Source of the DNA: Actinomycetes bacterium
Lineage (GTDB): Bacteria > Actinomycetota > Actinomycetes > Streptosporangiales > Streptosporangiaceae
DNA length: 64,000 bases
Direction of reading: 5' to 3'
Assembly: GCA_021793235.1 (NCBI GenBank)
Contig: JAJYTD010000005.1
Span: 1 to 64,000 of the forward strand
The notes beneath the pieces are model-generated. The model had not been told where the DNA came from. It saw nothing but the letters and a program-made list of their open reading frames with translations, and did no database searches. This document shows, piece after piece, positions 43,850-50,829 of the stretch; the first letter of the stretch is position 1; the number at the start of each line of letters is the position of its first letter. The position numbers and the translations under genes were made by a program.

Positions 43850-45130
43850 TCACCCGGTGGTCAGACTGTCGGCGGCCAGGCCGTCGGTGGCCAGGCCGTC
43901 GGTGGCCAGGCCGTCGGCAGCCAGGCTCTCGGCGGCCAGGCCCCGCAGGTCCTGCTTGGGCACGGCCTTCTGGGGATCGACGAACGGCTTTTCCACGACC
44001 GTCCCCGTCACCACGCCGTCGGGGCGCTCCACGGCGAACTCGGTCCCCAGTGCGGCCAGTTCGATCGGCACCATCGCGAACCCGACGTTCTTCTCCAGCT
44101 TCGGGGAGAAGCACGCCGACGTGACCTTGCCGACCGCTGCTTCCTCATCCGGCAGCCGGACCGGGAAGAAGTCGATCATCGACCCGTCGTTGTAGCTTCC
44201 CAACGGCGTCCCGCCGATCTCCAGGCCGACGAGCTTGCGGTCGATACCCGTGTCGCGGATCCGCGTGAGCGCCTCCTTGCCGACGAAGTCGGCCTCCTGC
44301 TCCAGGTCGACCATCCAGCTCACCTCGTAGCCGTAGCCGACCTCGAAGGGGTTGGTGTCCAGCCCGATGTCGCAGCCCCAGGCCAGGATGCCCCCCTCGA
44401 TCCTGCGGATGTGGCAGGGTCCGATGACCTCGATCCCGTGCGGGGTCCCGGCCTCGATCACCCTGTCCCACAGCTTGACGCCGTCGCGGGAGGCGTTGCG
44501 CAGGTAGATCTCGAAGCCGAGTTCCGAGGTGTAGCCGGTACGCGAGACGACCACGTCCATACCGTCCAGCTCGTACTCGGCGCAGTAGTAGTAGGGGATG
44601 TCCAGGACGCGCTCGCCGAACAGGTCGACCATGACATCGCGCGACTTGGGCCCCTGCACCTGCACCGGGCCGACGTCGGCCTCGCGGATCGTCACGTCCA
44701 GACCGCTGTTGTAGGCCAGGCCCTGGGCCCACAGCAGGACATCGCTGTCGGCCAGCGACAGCCAGAAGTGGTTCTCGCCCAGGCGCAGCAGCACCGGGTC
44801 GTTGATGATGCCGCCGTCAGGCGCGGTGATGAACACGTACTTGCACTGCCCGACCTTGCATTTGTTGAGGTCGCGCGGCACCAGCATGTTGGTGAAGGTG
44901 AACGCGTCAGGTCCGGTGATCTCGACCTGGCGCTCCACTCCGACGTCCCACAGGGTCACACCGTTGAGCAGGTGCCAGTATTCGGCCACCGGATCGCCGT
45001 AGTGCCGCGGGTGGTAGGTGTGGTTGTACACGCTGTACTTGGCCACGCCGTGTCGGCGCGAGGCGTAGAAGTACGGGGATTTCCGGATCCGCGAGTAGAG
45101 CAGGATCTCTGGGTTCTCGATGACGGCCAT
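43850..45130 (-). CDS. DmdA/GcvT-like tetrahydrofolate-dependent demethylase
   Basis: A 426-aa aminomethyltransferase-fold protein. Its N-terminal half (RIRKSPYFYASRRHG, YSVYNHTYHP, LWDVGVERQVEI, LVPRDLNKCKVGQCKYV, WLSLADSDVLLWAQGL) follows DMSP demethylase DmdA and the LigM-type O-demethylases much more closely than GcvT of the glycine cleavage system. Such enzymes move a methyl group from a methylated substrate to THF, giving 5-methyl-THF. The start is the ATG preceded by GGAGG; ATG/TTG codons up to 45154 are alternatives. The last ~30 residues are a degenerate (A/T)DGLA pentapeptide repeat. The divergent methylene-THF reductase genes would reoxidise methyl-THF. Substrate unproven: glycine betaine, another methylated amine, DMSP or a methoxy-aromatic. 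Confidence 0.78.
   Translation of the reverse strand: MAVIENPEILLYSRIRKSPYFYASRRHGVAKYSVYNHTYHPRHYGDPVAEYWHLLNGVTLWDVGVERQVEITGPDAFTFTNMLVPRDLNKCKVGQCKYVFITAPDGGIINDPVLLRLGENHFWLSLADSDVLLWAQGLAYNSGLDVTIREADVGPVQVQGPKSRDVMVDLFGERVLDIPYYYCAEYELDGMDVVVSRTGYTSELGFEIYLRNASRDGVKLWDRVIEAGTPHGIEVIGPCHIRRIEGGILAWGCDIGLDTNPFEVGYGYEVSWMVDLEQEADFVGKEALTRIRDTGIDRKLVGLEIGGTPLGSYNDGSMIDFFPVRLPDEEAAVGKVTSACFSPKLEKNVGFAMVPIELAALGTEFAVERPDGVVTGTVVEKPFVDPQKAVPKQDLRGLAAESLAADGLATDGLATDGLAADSLTTG
43868..43942. repeat. 15-bp minisatellite in the demethylase C-terminus (5 units)
   Basis: Five tandem 15-bp units of GTCGGYGGCCAGGCC; two are identical and the others have 1-3 changes. Read on the minus strand they encode a pentapeptide of the form LA(T/A)DG. 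The array sits just inside the stop codon, so unit number could vary without affecting the catalytic domain. Confidence 0.85.
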
Positions 45131-45225
45131 CTGGTCCTCCATCACTTGGTGCAACGAGGATCGCCATACGCAACAGAGCGTCCCTTTTCCATGAGGGCGC
45201 TGTCAAGGGACGAGACGGCACGTTG

Positions 45226-45242
45226 GTTGCTTCTTACGCAAC
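45226..45242. promoter_or_regulatory. Palindrome GTTGCTTCTTACGCAAC in the divergent demethylase/MTHFR region
   Basis: Perfect GTTGC/GCAAC arms with N7, lying between the presumed promoters of both divergent genes. Extra GCAAC half-sites occur at 45151-45155, 45170-45174 and 45257-45261. A TTGACA on the minus strand (45206-45201) may be the -35 for the demethylase. Confidence 0.65.
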
Positions 45243-45251
45243 ATGAATCTA

Positions 45252-45281
45252 TTGACGCAACGAATTCGCCGGTTCTAGCCT
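45252..45281 (+). promoter_or_regulatory. Candidate promoter of the split MTHFR genes (TTGACG / TAGCCT, 18-nt spacer)
   Basis: TTGACG at 45252-45257 and TAGCCT at 45276-45281. A GCAAC half-site overlaps the -35 edge, and full palindromes lie on both sides, as expected for a repressed promoter. The whole 350-bp divergent region otherwise contains no gene. Confidence 0.4.
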
Positions 45282-45316
45282 GTTGTTACGCGGGAAAGTT
45301 TCTCGATACGAACAAC

Positions 45317-45333
45317 GTTGCATATCCAGCAAC
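45317..45333. promoter_or_regulatory. Palindrome GTTGCATATCCAGCAAC downstream of the MTHFR promoter
   Basis: Third perfect GTTGC-N7-GCAAC copy of the locus. It lies 36 bp after the candidate -10 and 147 bp before the first start codon, so a bound protein would block elongation or initiation. Confidence 0.65.
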
Positions 45334-45480
45334 CTGCGAGACAGGGGTGGCTGCGGCCGCCCAGCCACCTTCCAGGTCCCAGTTCGCGCCGCGGCCGCAT
45401 GCCGCACCTCACCCACGCCGATCGCCGTGGCCGCCCGGACCGTCCGACCGGGCGGCCGCCGAAGAGAACGGGGCGGACCC

Positions 45481-45843
45481 ATGGCCCGACTGCTCGCCAC
45501 CATCGAACACGTCGTCAAGAAACCCATCTGGGACTGCCGCATGTGCGGCCAGTGCGTCCTCCACTCGACCGGGCTCACCTGCCCCATGACCTGCCCGAAA
45601 CAGCTGCGCAACGGCCCCTGCGGCGGAGTGCGCGAAGACGGGGCCTGCGAGGTCGATCCGAGCATGACCTGCGTGTGGCTCAAGGCCCACAACCGGTCGG
45701 AACGGATGCCGCGCACGCTGCGCAAGGAGTTCGACGACCTCCGCCCGCCCGTCGACAACCGGCTCCAAGACACATCCTCGTGGGCCAACCTGCTGTCCGG
45801 CCGCGACCGGGTCGTGCCCGACGGCTGGCAGCCGGACGCGTGA
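45481..45843 (+). CDS. Methylenetetrahydrofolate reductase C-terminal-domain protein (MetV-like)
   Basis: A 120-aa cysteine-rich protein of the MTHFR_C family, known as MetV in acetogens where it pairs with MetF. Cysteines fall at 19, 22, 25, 34, 38, 47, 56 and 64 (WDCRMCGQC, CPMTCPKQLRNGPCGG, ACEVD, TCVW), enough for a metal or Fe-S site. It is followed after 13 bp by the MTHFR catalytic subunit. A free-standing copy in an aerobic actinomycete next to a demethylase is unusual relative to standard biosynthetic MetF. Confidence 0.82.
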   Translation: MARLLATIEHVVKKPIWDCRMCGQCVLHSTGLTCPMTCPKQLRNGPCGGVREDGACEVDPSMTCVWLKAHNRSERMPRTLRKEFDDLRPPVDNRLQDTSSWANLLSGRDRVVPDGWQPDA

Positions 45844-45856
45844 GAAAGGAGCCGCC

Positions 45857-46849
45857 GTGTCCTACCCGTCCCGCCCGCCTGCCGACGCCGCGCCCGTCAC
45901 CGGATCTCCGCGCGGCGACCTGGCGGACCTGCTCGCCGATCCGGCTGCGCACGGCCCCGTCATCACCGCGGAGTGCCCCGCGGTCGACAGTGGCGGGATC
46001 TCCGCCGTCGCCGCGCATGTGGCCCGCCTCGCGCCCCACGCCGACGCGATCAACGCCACCGACAACCCGGCCGCGCGTGCCCACGTCTCCAACGTGGCCA
46101 TGGCCATCGCCATCAAGCAGCTCGGCGCCCAGCCGATCCTGCAAGTGGCCTGCCGCGACAAGAACCGCCTCGCGCTGGAGGCCGACATCGTCGGCGCCGC
46201 GCTCCACGGCATCACCGCCGTCTGCTGCATGACCGGCGACGACGTGACGGCCGGCGACGAACCCGAGGCGCGCCGGGTGTTCGACCTCGACTCACCGCAA
46301 CTGATCCGCGCCGCCTCGTCGCTGGCCAAGGGCTGCTACCTGTCCGGACGCGCGCTCGATCCCGCTCCCCCGCTGTTCATCGGGGCGGTGGAGAACCCGG
46401 CGGCGCCGCCGTTCGCCTACCGGGTGCGCCGCGGGCTGAAGAAGGCCGCGGCGGGGGCGCGCTTTCTGCAACTGCAGATCTGCTACCACCCCGACCGGCT
46501 CGCCGAGTTCGCCGAACTGGCCCGCGACTCCGGACTGACGCCCCGGGTGGCCCTGCTGCCGACCATCGCCCTGCTGAAAGGCTCCCGGGCGCTGCGTTAC
46601 ATGACCGCCAACGTCCCCGGCATCCATATCCCCGAACCGGTGATCGAGCGGGTGGAGAACGCCGCCGACCCGGGCGAGGCCGCCTATCGGCTGGCCCTGG
46701 AGCAGGCCGAGCACGCACTGTCCCTGCCCGGGGTGCGCGGCCTGCACATCGCCGACTTCCGGCACGACGACACCATCGCCCGCCTGCGCTCCGATCTGGG
46801 GCTGCCCGCCGCACACAGCGCACCGGACACCGACGCGCTCACCGTTTGA
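45857..46849 (+). CDS. Methylenetetrahydrofolate reductase, catalytic subunit (MetF-like)
   Basis: A 330-aa TIM-barrel MTHFR. GPVITAECPAVDSGG opens the barrel. ADAINATDNPAARAHVSNVAMA, QVACRDKNRLALEADIVGAALHGI, CCMTGDD and RFLQLQICYHPDRLAEF are typical of the divergent MetF forms that occur with MetV. GTG start with AAGGAG upstream. In this setting it probably runs in the oxidative direction, 5-methyl-THF to methylene-THF, coupled to the demethylase (inference). Confidence 0.82.
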   Translation: MSYPSRPPADAAPVTGSPRGDLADLLADPAAHGPVITAECPAVDSGGISAVAAHVARLAPHADAINATDNPAARAHVSNVAMAIAIKQLGAQPILQVACRDKNRLALEADIVGAALHGITAVCCMTGDDVTAGDEPEARRVFDLDSPQLIRAASSLAKGCYLSGRALDPAPPLFIGAVENPAAPPFAYRVRRGLKKAAAGARFLQLQICYHPDRLAEFAELARDSGLTPRVALLPTIALLKGSRALRYMTANVPGIHIPEPVIERVENAADPGEAAYRLALEQAEHALSLPGVRGLHIADFRHDDTIARLRSDLGLPAAHSAPDTDALTV

Positions 46850-46873
46850 GCACCGGGCCGCGGCAGAGGGAAC

Positions 46874-47875
46874 TCATTCTTGTCCCGGTGCGGTCGCGGG
46901 GTGCCGGCGCGGCCGCCACCGCTCCAACGCCGCCGTTCCGGCGACGAGTACCGCCAGTACCAGCGTGGCGGGAAGCCCTTCGAACAGTCCGGCGAACCCC
47001 GCCCCACCGGTGTAGTAGCCGGGTTCTTCGATGAGGAACACCAGGAAGCCCATCGCCTGCTCGGCCTGCCCGGCGGGAAAGACGCCGAGTAGGAAACCCG
47101 GCAGGATCAGCGCGGCCGCGTGGAACCCCGTCGCCGCCCACAGGGAACCCGTGCGCAGCGTCACCAGGGCCGCGAAGACCGCCCACAAGGTGATGTTGAG
47201 CATGAGCACCCAGTGCGGCTCGTGGCTGCGTCCGTCCGGCAGCAGATAGGTGCCGATGAAGAAGAAGTGCATCAGGGCGAAGAAGACGGAGGAGACCAGG
47301 ACGCCGGCCGCCCTGCCCCAGCGCAGCCCCACTGCCTGCAGCATCCAGCCGCGGTAGAGCTGCTCCTCGATACCGATCATGACGATCCGCAGCAGCAGCA
47401 TGAGCATGCCGCCGACCAGGATCCACACCATGCCGGCGCCGCCGGAGGCCAGGGCGCCCTCGAAGACGACGGTGCCGGCCGCTAGGGAAATGCCGATCCA
47501 GGCCGCCACGAATACCAGGGCCAGGCCGCACCCGGCGAGCAGCCCGGTGAGCGCTCTCCGGTTGAAGGCGAAACCGGTCGAGGAGAAGAAGGTGCGGCGC
47601 TCGACATAGCGCAGCCACAGCCACAGCGCGACATAGGGGAAGACGTAGTTCAGCAGCATGGCCGCGATTTCGATCACCGCCGTCGCCGCCCCGGGCCCCG
47701 AAGCCTCGCGGAGGCGCTCCGCCAGCGGCATGAGCAGCAGCATGCCGGGCAGCACGCCGACGAGGTAGAGGAGCTGGGCGAGCACGATGACCAGCACGGG
47801 GTGCGTCACCCGGGCGCCGCTCGCGCCCTGTCTGATGAACGGGTGGTCGGTTCTGTCCACGGAGGTTGTCGCCAT
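46874..47875 (-). CDS. CPBP-family intramembrane metalloprotease
   Basis: A 333-aa membrane protein with eight or so hydrophobic segments. The CPBP (CAAX protease/bacteriocin-processing) motifs are EEQLYRGW (Glu170, Glu171, Arg175), FFALMHFFF (His203) and ATGFHAAALI (His near 250). The start is the ATG before ATTSVDRTD. It is divergent from a histidine kinase/response regulator pair, with CATGAC repeats between, so it is a likely target of that system. Confidence 0.82.
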   Translation of the reverse strand: MATTSVDRTDHPFIRQGASGARVTHPVLVIVLAQLLYLVGVLPGMLLLMPLAERLREASGPGAATAVIEIAAMLLNYVFPYVALWLWLRYVERRTFFSSTGFAFNRRALTGLLAGCGLALVFVAAWIGISLAAGTVVFEGALASGGAGMVWILVGGMLMLLLRIVMIGIEEQLYRGWMLQAVGLRWGRAAGVLVSSVFFALMHFFFIGTYLLPDGRSHEPHWVLMLNITLWAVFAALVTLRTGSLWAATGFHAAALILPGFLLGVFPAGQAEQAMGFLVFLIEEPGYYTGGAGFAGLFEGLPATLVLAVLVAGTAALERWRPRRHPATAPGQE

Positions 47876-47977
47876 GATGCGGACCGTACGGAGGCCGCGG
47901 CCGCCCGGGCATCGAGCCTCAGGCACATGACGGTCACCTTCTGCTCGTCCCCATGCCGACGGCGGCCGCCATCCGGC

Positions 47978-47993
47978 CATGACTTCGGTCATG
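47978..47993. promoter_or_regulatory. Inverted repeat CATGACTTCGGTCATG, candidate response-regulator site
   Basis: Perfect 6-bp arms around TTCG. Further CATGAC half-sites occur nearby (about 47926 and 48003) within the 178-bp divergent region between the CPBP protease and the kinase gene, 60 bp upstream of the kinase ATG. Confidence 0.5.
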
Positions 47994-48053
47994 TGCCGCG
48001 CCCATGACCCCCGGCCCCGTCCGCGCCGCTTCCTGCGGTGCTAGCTTCACACC

Positions 48054-49391
48054 ATGGGCGCCGAGGACCACAGGGGCACAGCAGGCAACGAACACGGCAG
48101 GACCGACGCGACCGGTACGGACATGCGGCGAACACGCCGCGATCCCGGACGGTGGGTCGCCTTCGACGGCGCCCACCCGCCACGGGTGCTCACCATCCTC
48201 TTCTGGACCGCCGCAGCGACCAACTCCATCACCATCCTGCACGGCCTGCAGACCCTCTCCTTCCTGGCCGACCCGGTCGTCGGCCTGTTCTACCTCACCT
48301 CCGGCGCAGCACTTCCCGCGGCGTGTCTGCTGTGGCCATTGCTGGTCTGGCAGGCGCCGGCCCCCCGGCCGCGCAAAGCCGCGACCGTCCTGTTCCTGGT
48401 GTGCGCGGCGTTTCTGGTGGTGGGCGGCGGCGGAGCACCGGTATTCGTGCTGACCAGTCTGGCCGTGGGCAACGCGGTCACGGTCCTGGGGCCGCGGGCC
48501 GCGATCACATTCGCCGCCGTGATCAGCGCGGCAGGCTTCGTACTGCACGCATTCGACCACACGCACACGGCATGGCAGGGGCTTTTCGAAGCCGCAACAC
48601 TCCTCTCCCTCTGCCTGGGGGTGACGGTGGCCTTCCGGGCGCTGCTCGCCGCCCGGGACCAGGCCGCGGCCACCCGGCGCCTGCTGGCCGCCCTGGAGGA
48701 CGCCCATGAGGAGCTGCGGCGCTACGCCGACCAGGCCCGCGAGCTGGCCGTGGCACACGAACGTGCGCGCATGGCCCGCGAGATGCACGACTCGGTGGGC
48801 CACTACCTGACCGTGATCAACATGGACCTGGCCAACGCCCAGCGTTTCCGGACCGCGCGCCCCGAGGCGGCGTGGGAGGAAGTGCGCGACGCCCAGCGGC
48901 TCACCCGGGAGGCGCTGGCCGACACCCGGCGGTGGGTGCGCGCGCTCAAACCGCTGCGCCTGGAAGGGCGCGCCGGTATCGCCGCCATGCGGGCACTGGC
49001 GGAATCGTTCGCCGGAACCGGCACGGATGTCGGCTTCACCGCGGAAGGCACCTGGCCGGACACCGGCGAGGAGACCGAACTCGTCTGCTACCGGGCACTG
49101 CAGGAGGGACTGACCAACGCCCTGCGCCACTCCGCTGCCGGACGCGTCGAGGCCGCCGTGGTCTGCACCGGCGAAAGCATCACCGTATATGTGGCCGATG
49201 ACGGCCGGGGCTGCGGCCCCGACGCCGTCGGCACGGGCTTCGGGCTGCGCGGACTGCGCGAGCGGGTCGAGGCGGCGGGCGGAACCCTGCTCGCCGGACC
49301 GCGCGAGGAGGGTGGTTTCGAACTTCGCGTGTGCGTCCCGTGGCGCTCCGCTCACCCGGCCGCGCCGACCGCGGAACCGGTGGCACTGTGA
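48054..49391 (+). CDS. Two-component sensor histidine kinase (HisKA_3/NarX-like)
   Basis: A 445-aa kinase. The N-terminal ~200 residues contain five to six hydrophobic helices. A short coiled-coil (about 205-235) follows, then the H-box RARMAREMHDSVGHYLT with His245. The N-box ALQEGLTNALRHS and the G-box DDGRGCG with GTGFGLRGLRERV come next. Its stop overlaps the response regulator start by 1 bp (TGATG). Partner and likely membrane-signal role are clear; the signal is not. Confidence 0.88.
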   Translation: MGAEDHRGTAGNEHGRTDATGTDMRRTRRDPGRWVAFDGAHPPRVLTILFWTAAATNSITILHGLQTLSFLADPVVGLFYLTSGAALPAACLLWPLLVWQAPAPRPRKAATVLFLVCAAFLVVGGGGAPVFVLTSLAVGNAVTVLGPRAAITFAAVISAAGFVLHAFDHTHTAWQGLFEAATLLSLCLGVTVAFRALLAARDQAAATRRLLAALEDAHEELRRYADQARELAVAHERARMAREMHDSVGHYLTVINMDLANAQRFRTARPEAAWEEVRDAQRLTREALADTRRWVRALKPLRLEGRAGIAAMRALAESFAGTGTDVGFTAEGTWPDTGEETELVCYRALQEGLTNALRHSAAGRVEAAVVCTGESITVYVADDGRGCGPDAVGTGFGLRGLRERVEAAGGTLLAGPREEGGFELRVCVPWRSAHPAAPTAEPVAL

Positions 49392-50080
49392 TGGGCGGCG
49401 CAGACGGGGCGGCCGGCTCTGTGCGCGTGCTCATCGTCGATGACCAGGTGCTGCTCCGGCACGGCCTGCGCAAACTGCTAGAGATCGAAGAGGGGATCGA
49501 GATCGTCGGCGACGCCGCCGACGGTATGGAGGCGCTGGAGCGCTTGGCCGCGGCTGGACCCGACCTGATGCCTGATGTGGCGCTGGTCGACGCCCGCATG
49601 CCCCGCATGGACGGTGTCGCGCTGATCTCCCGGCTCGCGGCGCAGTATCCGCGGATCGCCGCGGTCGTGCTCACCACGTTCGACGATGACGACTACATCT
49701 TCGGCGGGCTGCGCGCGGGCGCAAAGGGCTACCTGCTCAAGGACACACCGCCCGACGAACTGGTATCAGCGATCCGGCGGGCCGCGCGGGGCGAGACGGT
49801 CCTGGGCGGCCCCGCGGCGGAGCGCGTCGTCGCGGCACTGCGCTCGCCCGAGCGCGTCCCGCAGGCGCCGGTGGCCGGCGCCCCCGCTCCCCCGGCCCCG
49901 TTGTCGGAGCGCGAGATGGAGGTGGCCCGGCTGGTCGGCCGCGGCGACTCCAACCGCGAGATCGCCCGCCGATTGTTCATCACCGAAGGCACCGTCAAGA
50001 ACCACATCTCCAGCATCCTGCGCAAACTGGAGCTGCGGGACCGTACGCAACTGGCGCTGTGGGTGGACCGCTCCGGGTGA
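49391..50080 (+). CDS. LuxR/NarL-family response regulator
   Basis: A 229-aa regulator. The receiver has acidic residues VDD (~17-18), phospho-acceptor Asp67 (VDARMPRMDG), Thr in VVLTTFDDDDY and Lys117 (GYLLKDTPP). The LuxR HTH is LSEREMEVARLVGRGDSNREIARRLFITEGTVKNH near the C-terminus. Translationally coupled to the kinase gene. Likely targets are its own operon and the divergent CPBP protease gene. Confidence 0.9.
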   Translation: MGGADGAAGSVRVLIVDDQVLLRHGLRKLLEIEEGIEIVGDAADGMEALERLAAAGPDLMPDVALVDARMPRMDGVALISRLAAQYPRIAAVVLTTFDDDDYIFGGLRAGAKGYLLKDTPPDELVSAIRRAARGETVLGGPAAERVVAALRSPERVPQAPVAGAPAPPAPLSEREMEVARLVGRGDSNREIARRLFITEGTVKNHISSILRKLELRDRTQLALWVDRSG

Positions 50081-50105
50081 GGACCGATCGCCCGGCAGAG
50101 AAGGC

Positions 50106-50147
50106 GGGCCGCCGCGGGCGCGGACCCGCCGACGGCTGCGGCGGCCC
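50106..50147. terminator. GC hairpin between convergent response regulator and TetR genes
   Basis: GGGCCGCCGC (50106-50115) pairs perfectly with GCGGCGGCCC (50138-50147), with a further internal GC pairing in the loop. It lies in the 90 bp between two convergent stops. Confidence 0.55.
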
Positions 50148-50170
50148 GGTGCCGTTGCGGTTGCCGGGGC

Positions 50171-50722
50171 TCAGCCCTTTCGGCGAGCGGCGTCCACCTC
50201 GGCGATGAGGCGATCCATGATCTGGCGCACGATCTCCGGGTCGGGCCGGGGCAGCCCGGCGATGCTCGTTAGGTAGAGGCCGTCGCCGACCAGCCGGATC
50301 ATCTCCGCGAGCACGGGGTCGCCGACCTCCTGGTGCAGCAGCCGGGACCACTCGGCGAAGAATTCGCCTATCAGCTCCTCGGCTTCGGGCGGCATGCCCT
50401 CCTTGCTGCGCAGTGCCGCGATGATCGACCAGTAGAGCTCGGCCTCCTCGGATGATTCGGGAAGGGACGTCCGCAGGAACACCCGGACGACCCCCTCGGG
50501 CCCCTCGGCCGCTTCGCGGAACTCGTCCTCGACCCGATCCGCCAGTCGGCGGATCAGCCCGATCATCAGGGCCGCCTTCGAGGGGTAGTGGTAGAGCAGC
50601 CCGCCTTTGGACACACCGGCGGCCGCGGCCACGGCCTCCAGCGTCACGGCTGATGCGCCGTCCTCGATCACGATGTCCTGCAGCGCGTCCAGAATCCGGT
50701 CGCGCGTTGTCGAAGCGCCCAC
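50171..50722 (-). CDS. TetR-family repressor of the adjacent MFS exporter
   Basis: A 183-aa TetR protein. TTRDRILDALQDIVIEDGASAVTLEAVAAAAGVSKGGLLYHYPSKAALM is the canonical N-terminal HTH, followed by a helical ligand domain. GTG start (VGASTTRD); the upstream frame is not coding-like. It is divergent from an MFS transporter, with a perfect operator-like palindrome 11 bp upstream of its start. Confidence 0.88.
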   Translation of the reverse strand: MGASTTRDRILDALQDIVIEDGASAVTLEAVAAAAGVSKGGLLYHYPSKAALMIGLIRRLADRVEDEFREAAEGPEGVVRVFLRTSLPESSEEAELYWSIIAALRSKEGMPPEAEELIGEFFAEWSRLLHQEVGDPVLAEMIRLVGDGLYLTSIAGLPRPDPEIVRQIMDRLIAEVDAARRKG

Positions 50723-50732
50723 ATTGGTACTA

Positions 50733-50748
50733 TACCGTCTGGACGGTA
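50733..50748. promoter_or_regulatory. TetR operator TACCGTCTGGACGGTA
   Basis: Perfect 7-bp arms around TG, between the divergent TetR and MFS genes and next to a TATA-like -10 context. CTGGACGGTACAG from this site recurs at 56091-56103 upstream of the hydrolase gene. Confidence 0.75.
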
Positions 50749-50829
50749 CAGAAGGAGTCGCCGCGAAAGGTTCGCTGCCCCCTGCCCGACTCCGCCGCCC
50801 CACCGACCACCGACCCTCGGCAGGCAGAC

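Noticed and set aside
43868-43942. Short tandem repeats as a possible CRISPR array
   Set aside because: Units are 15 bp and contiguous with no spacers, and they are in frame inside a gene. No cas genes occur in the window.
43850-45130. Calling the DmdA-like gene gcvT of the glycine cleavage system
   Set aside because: No gcvH or gcvP gene is near, and the N-terminal motifs follow DmdA/LigM rather than GcvT; the neighbouring genes fit a demethylation role.
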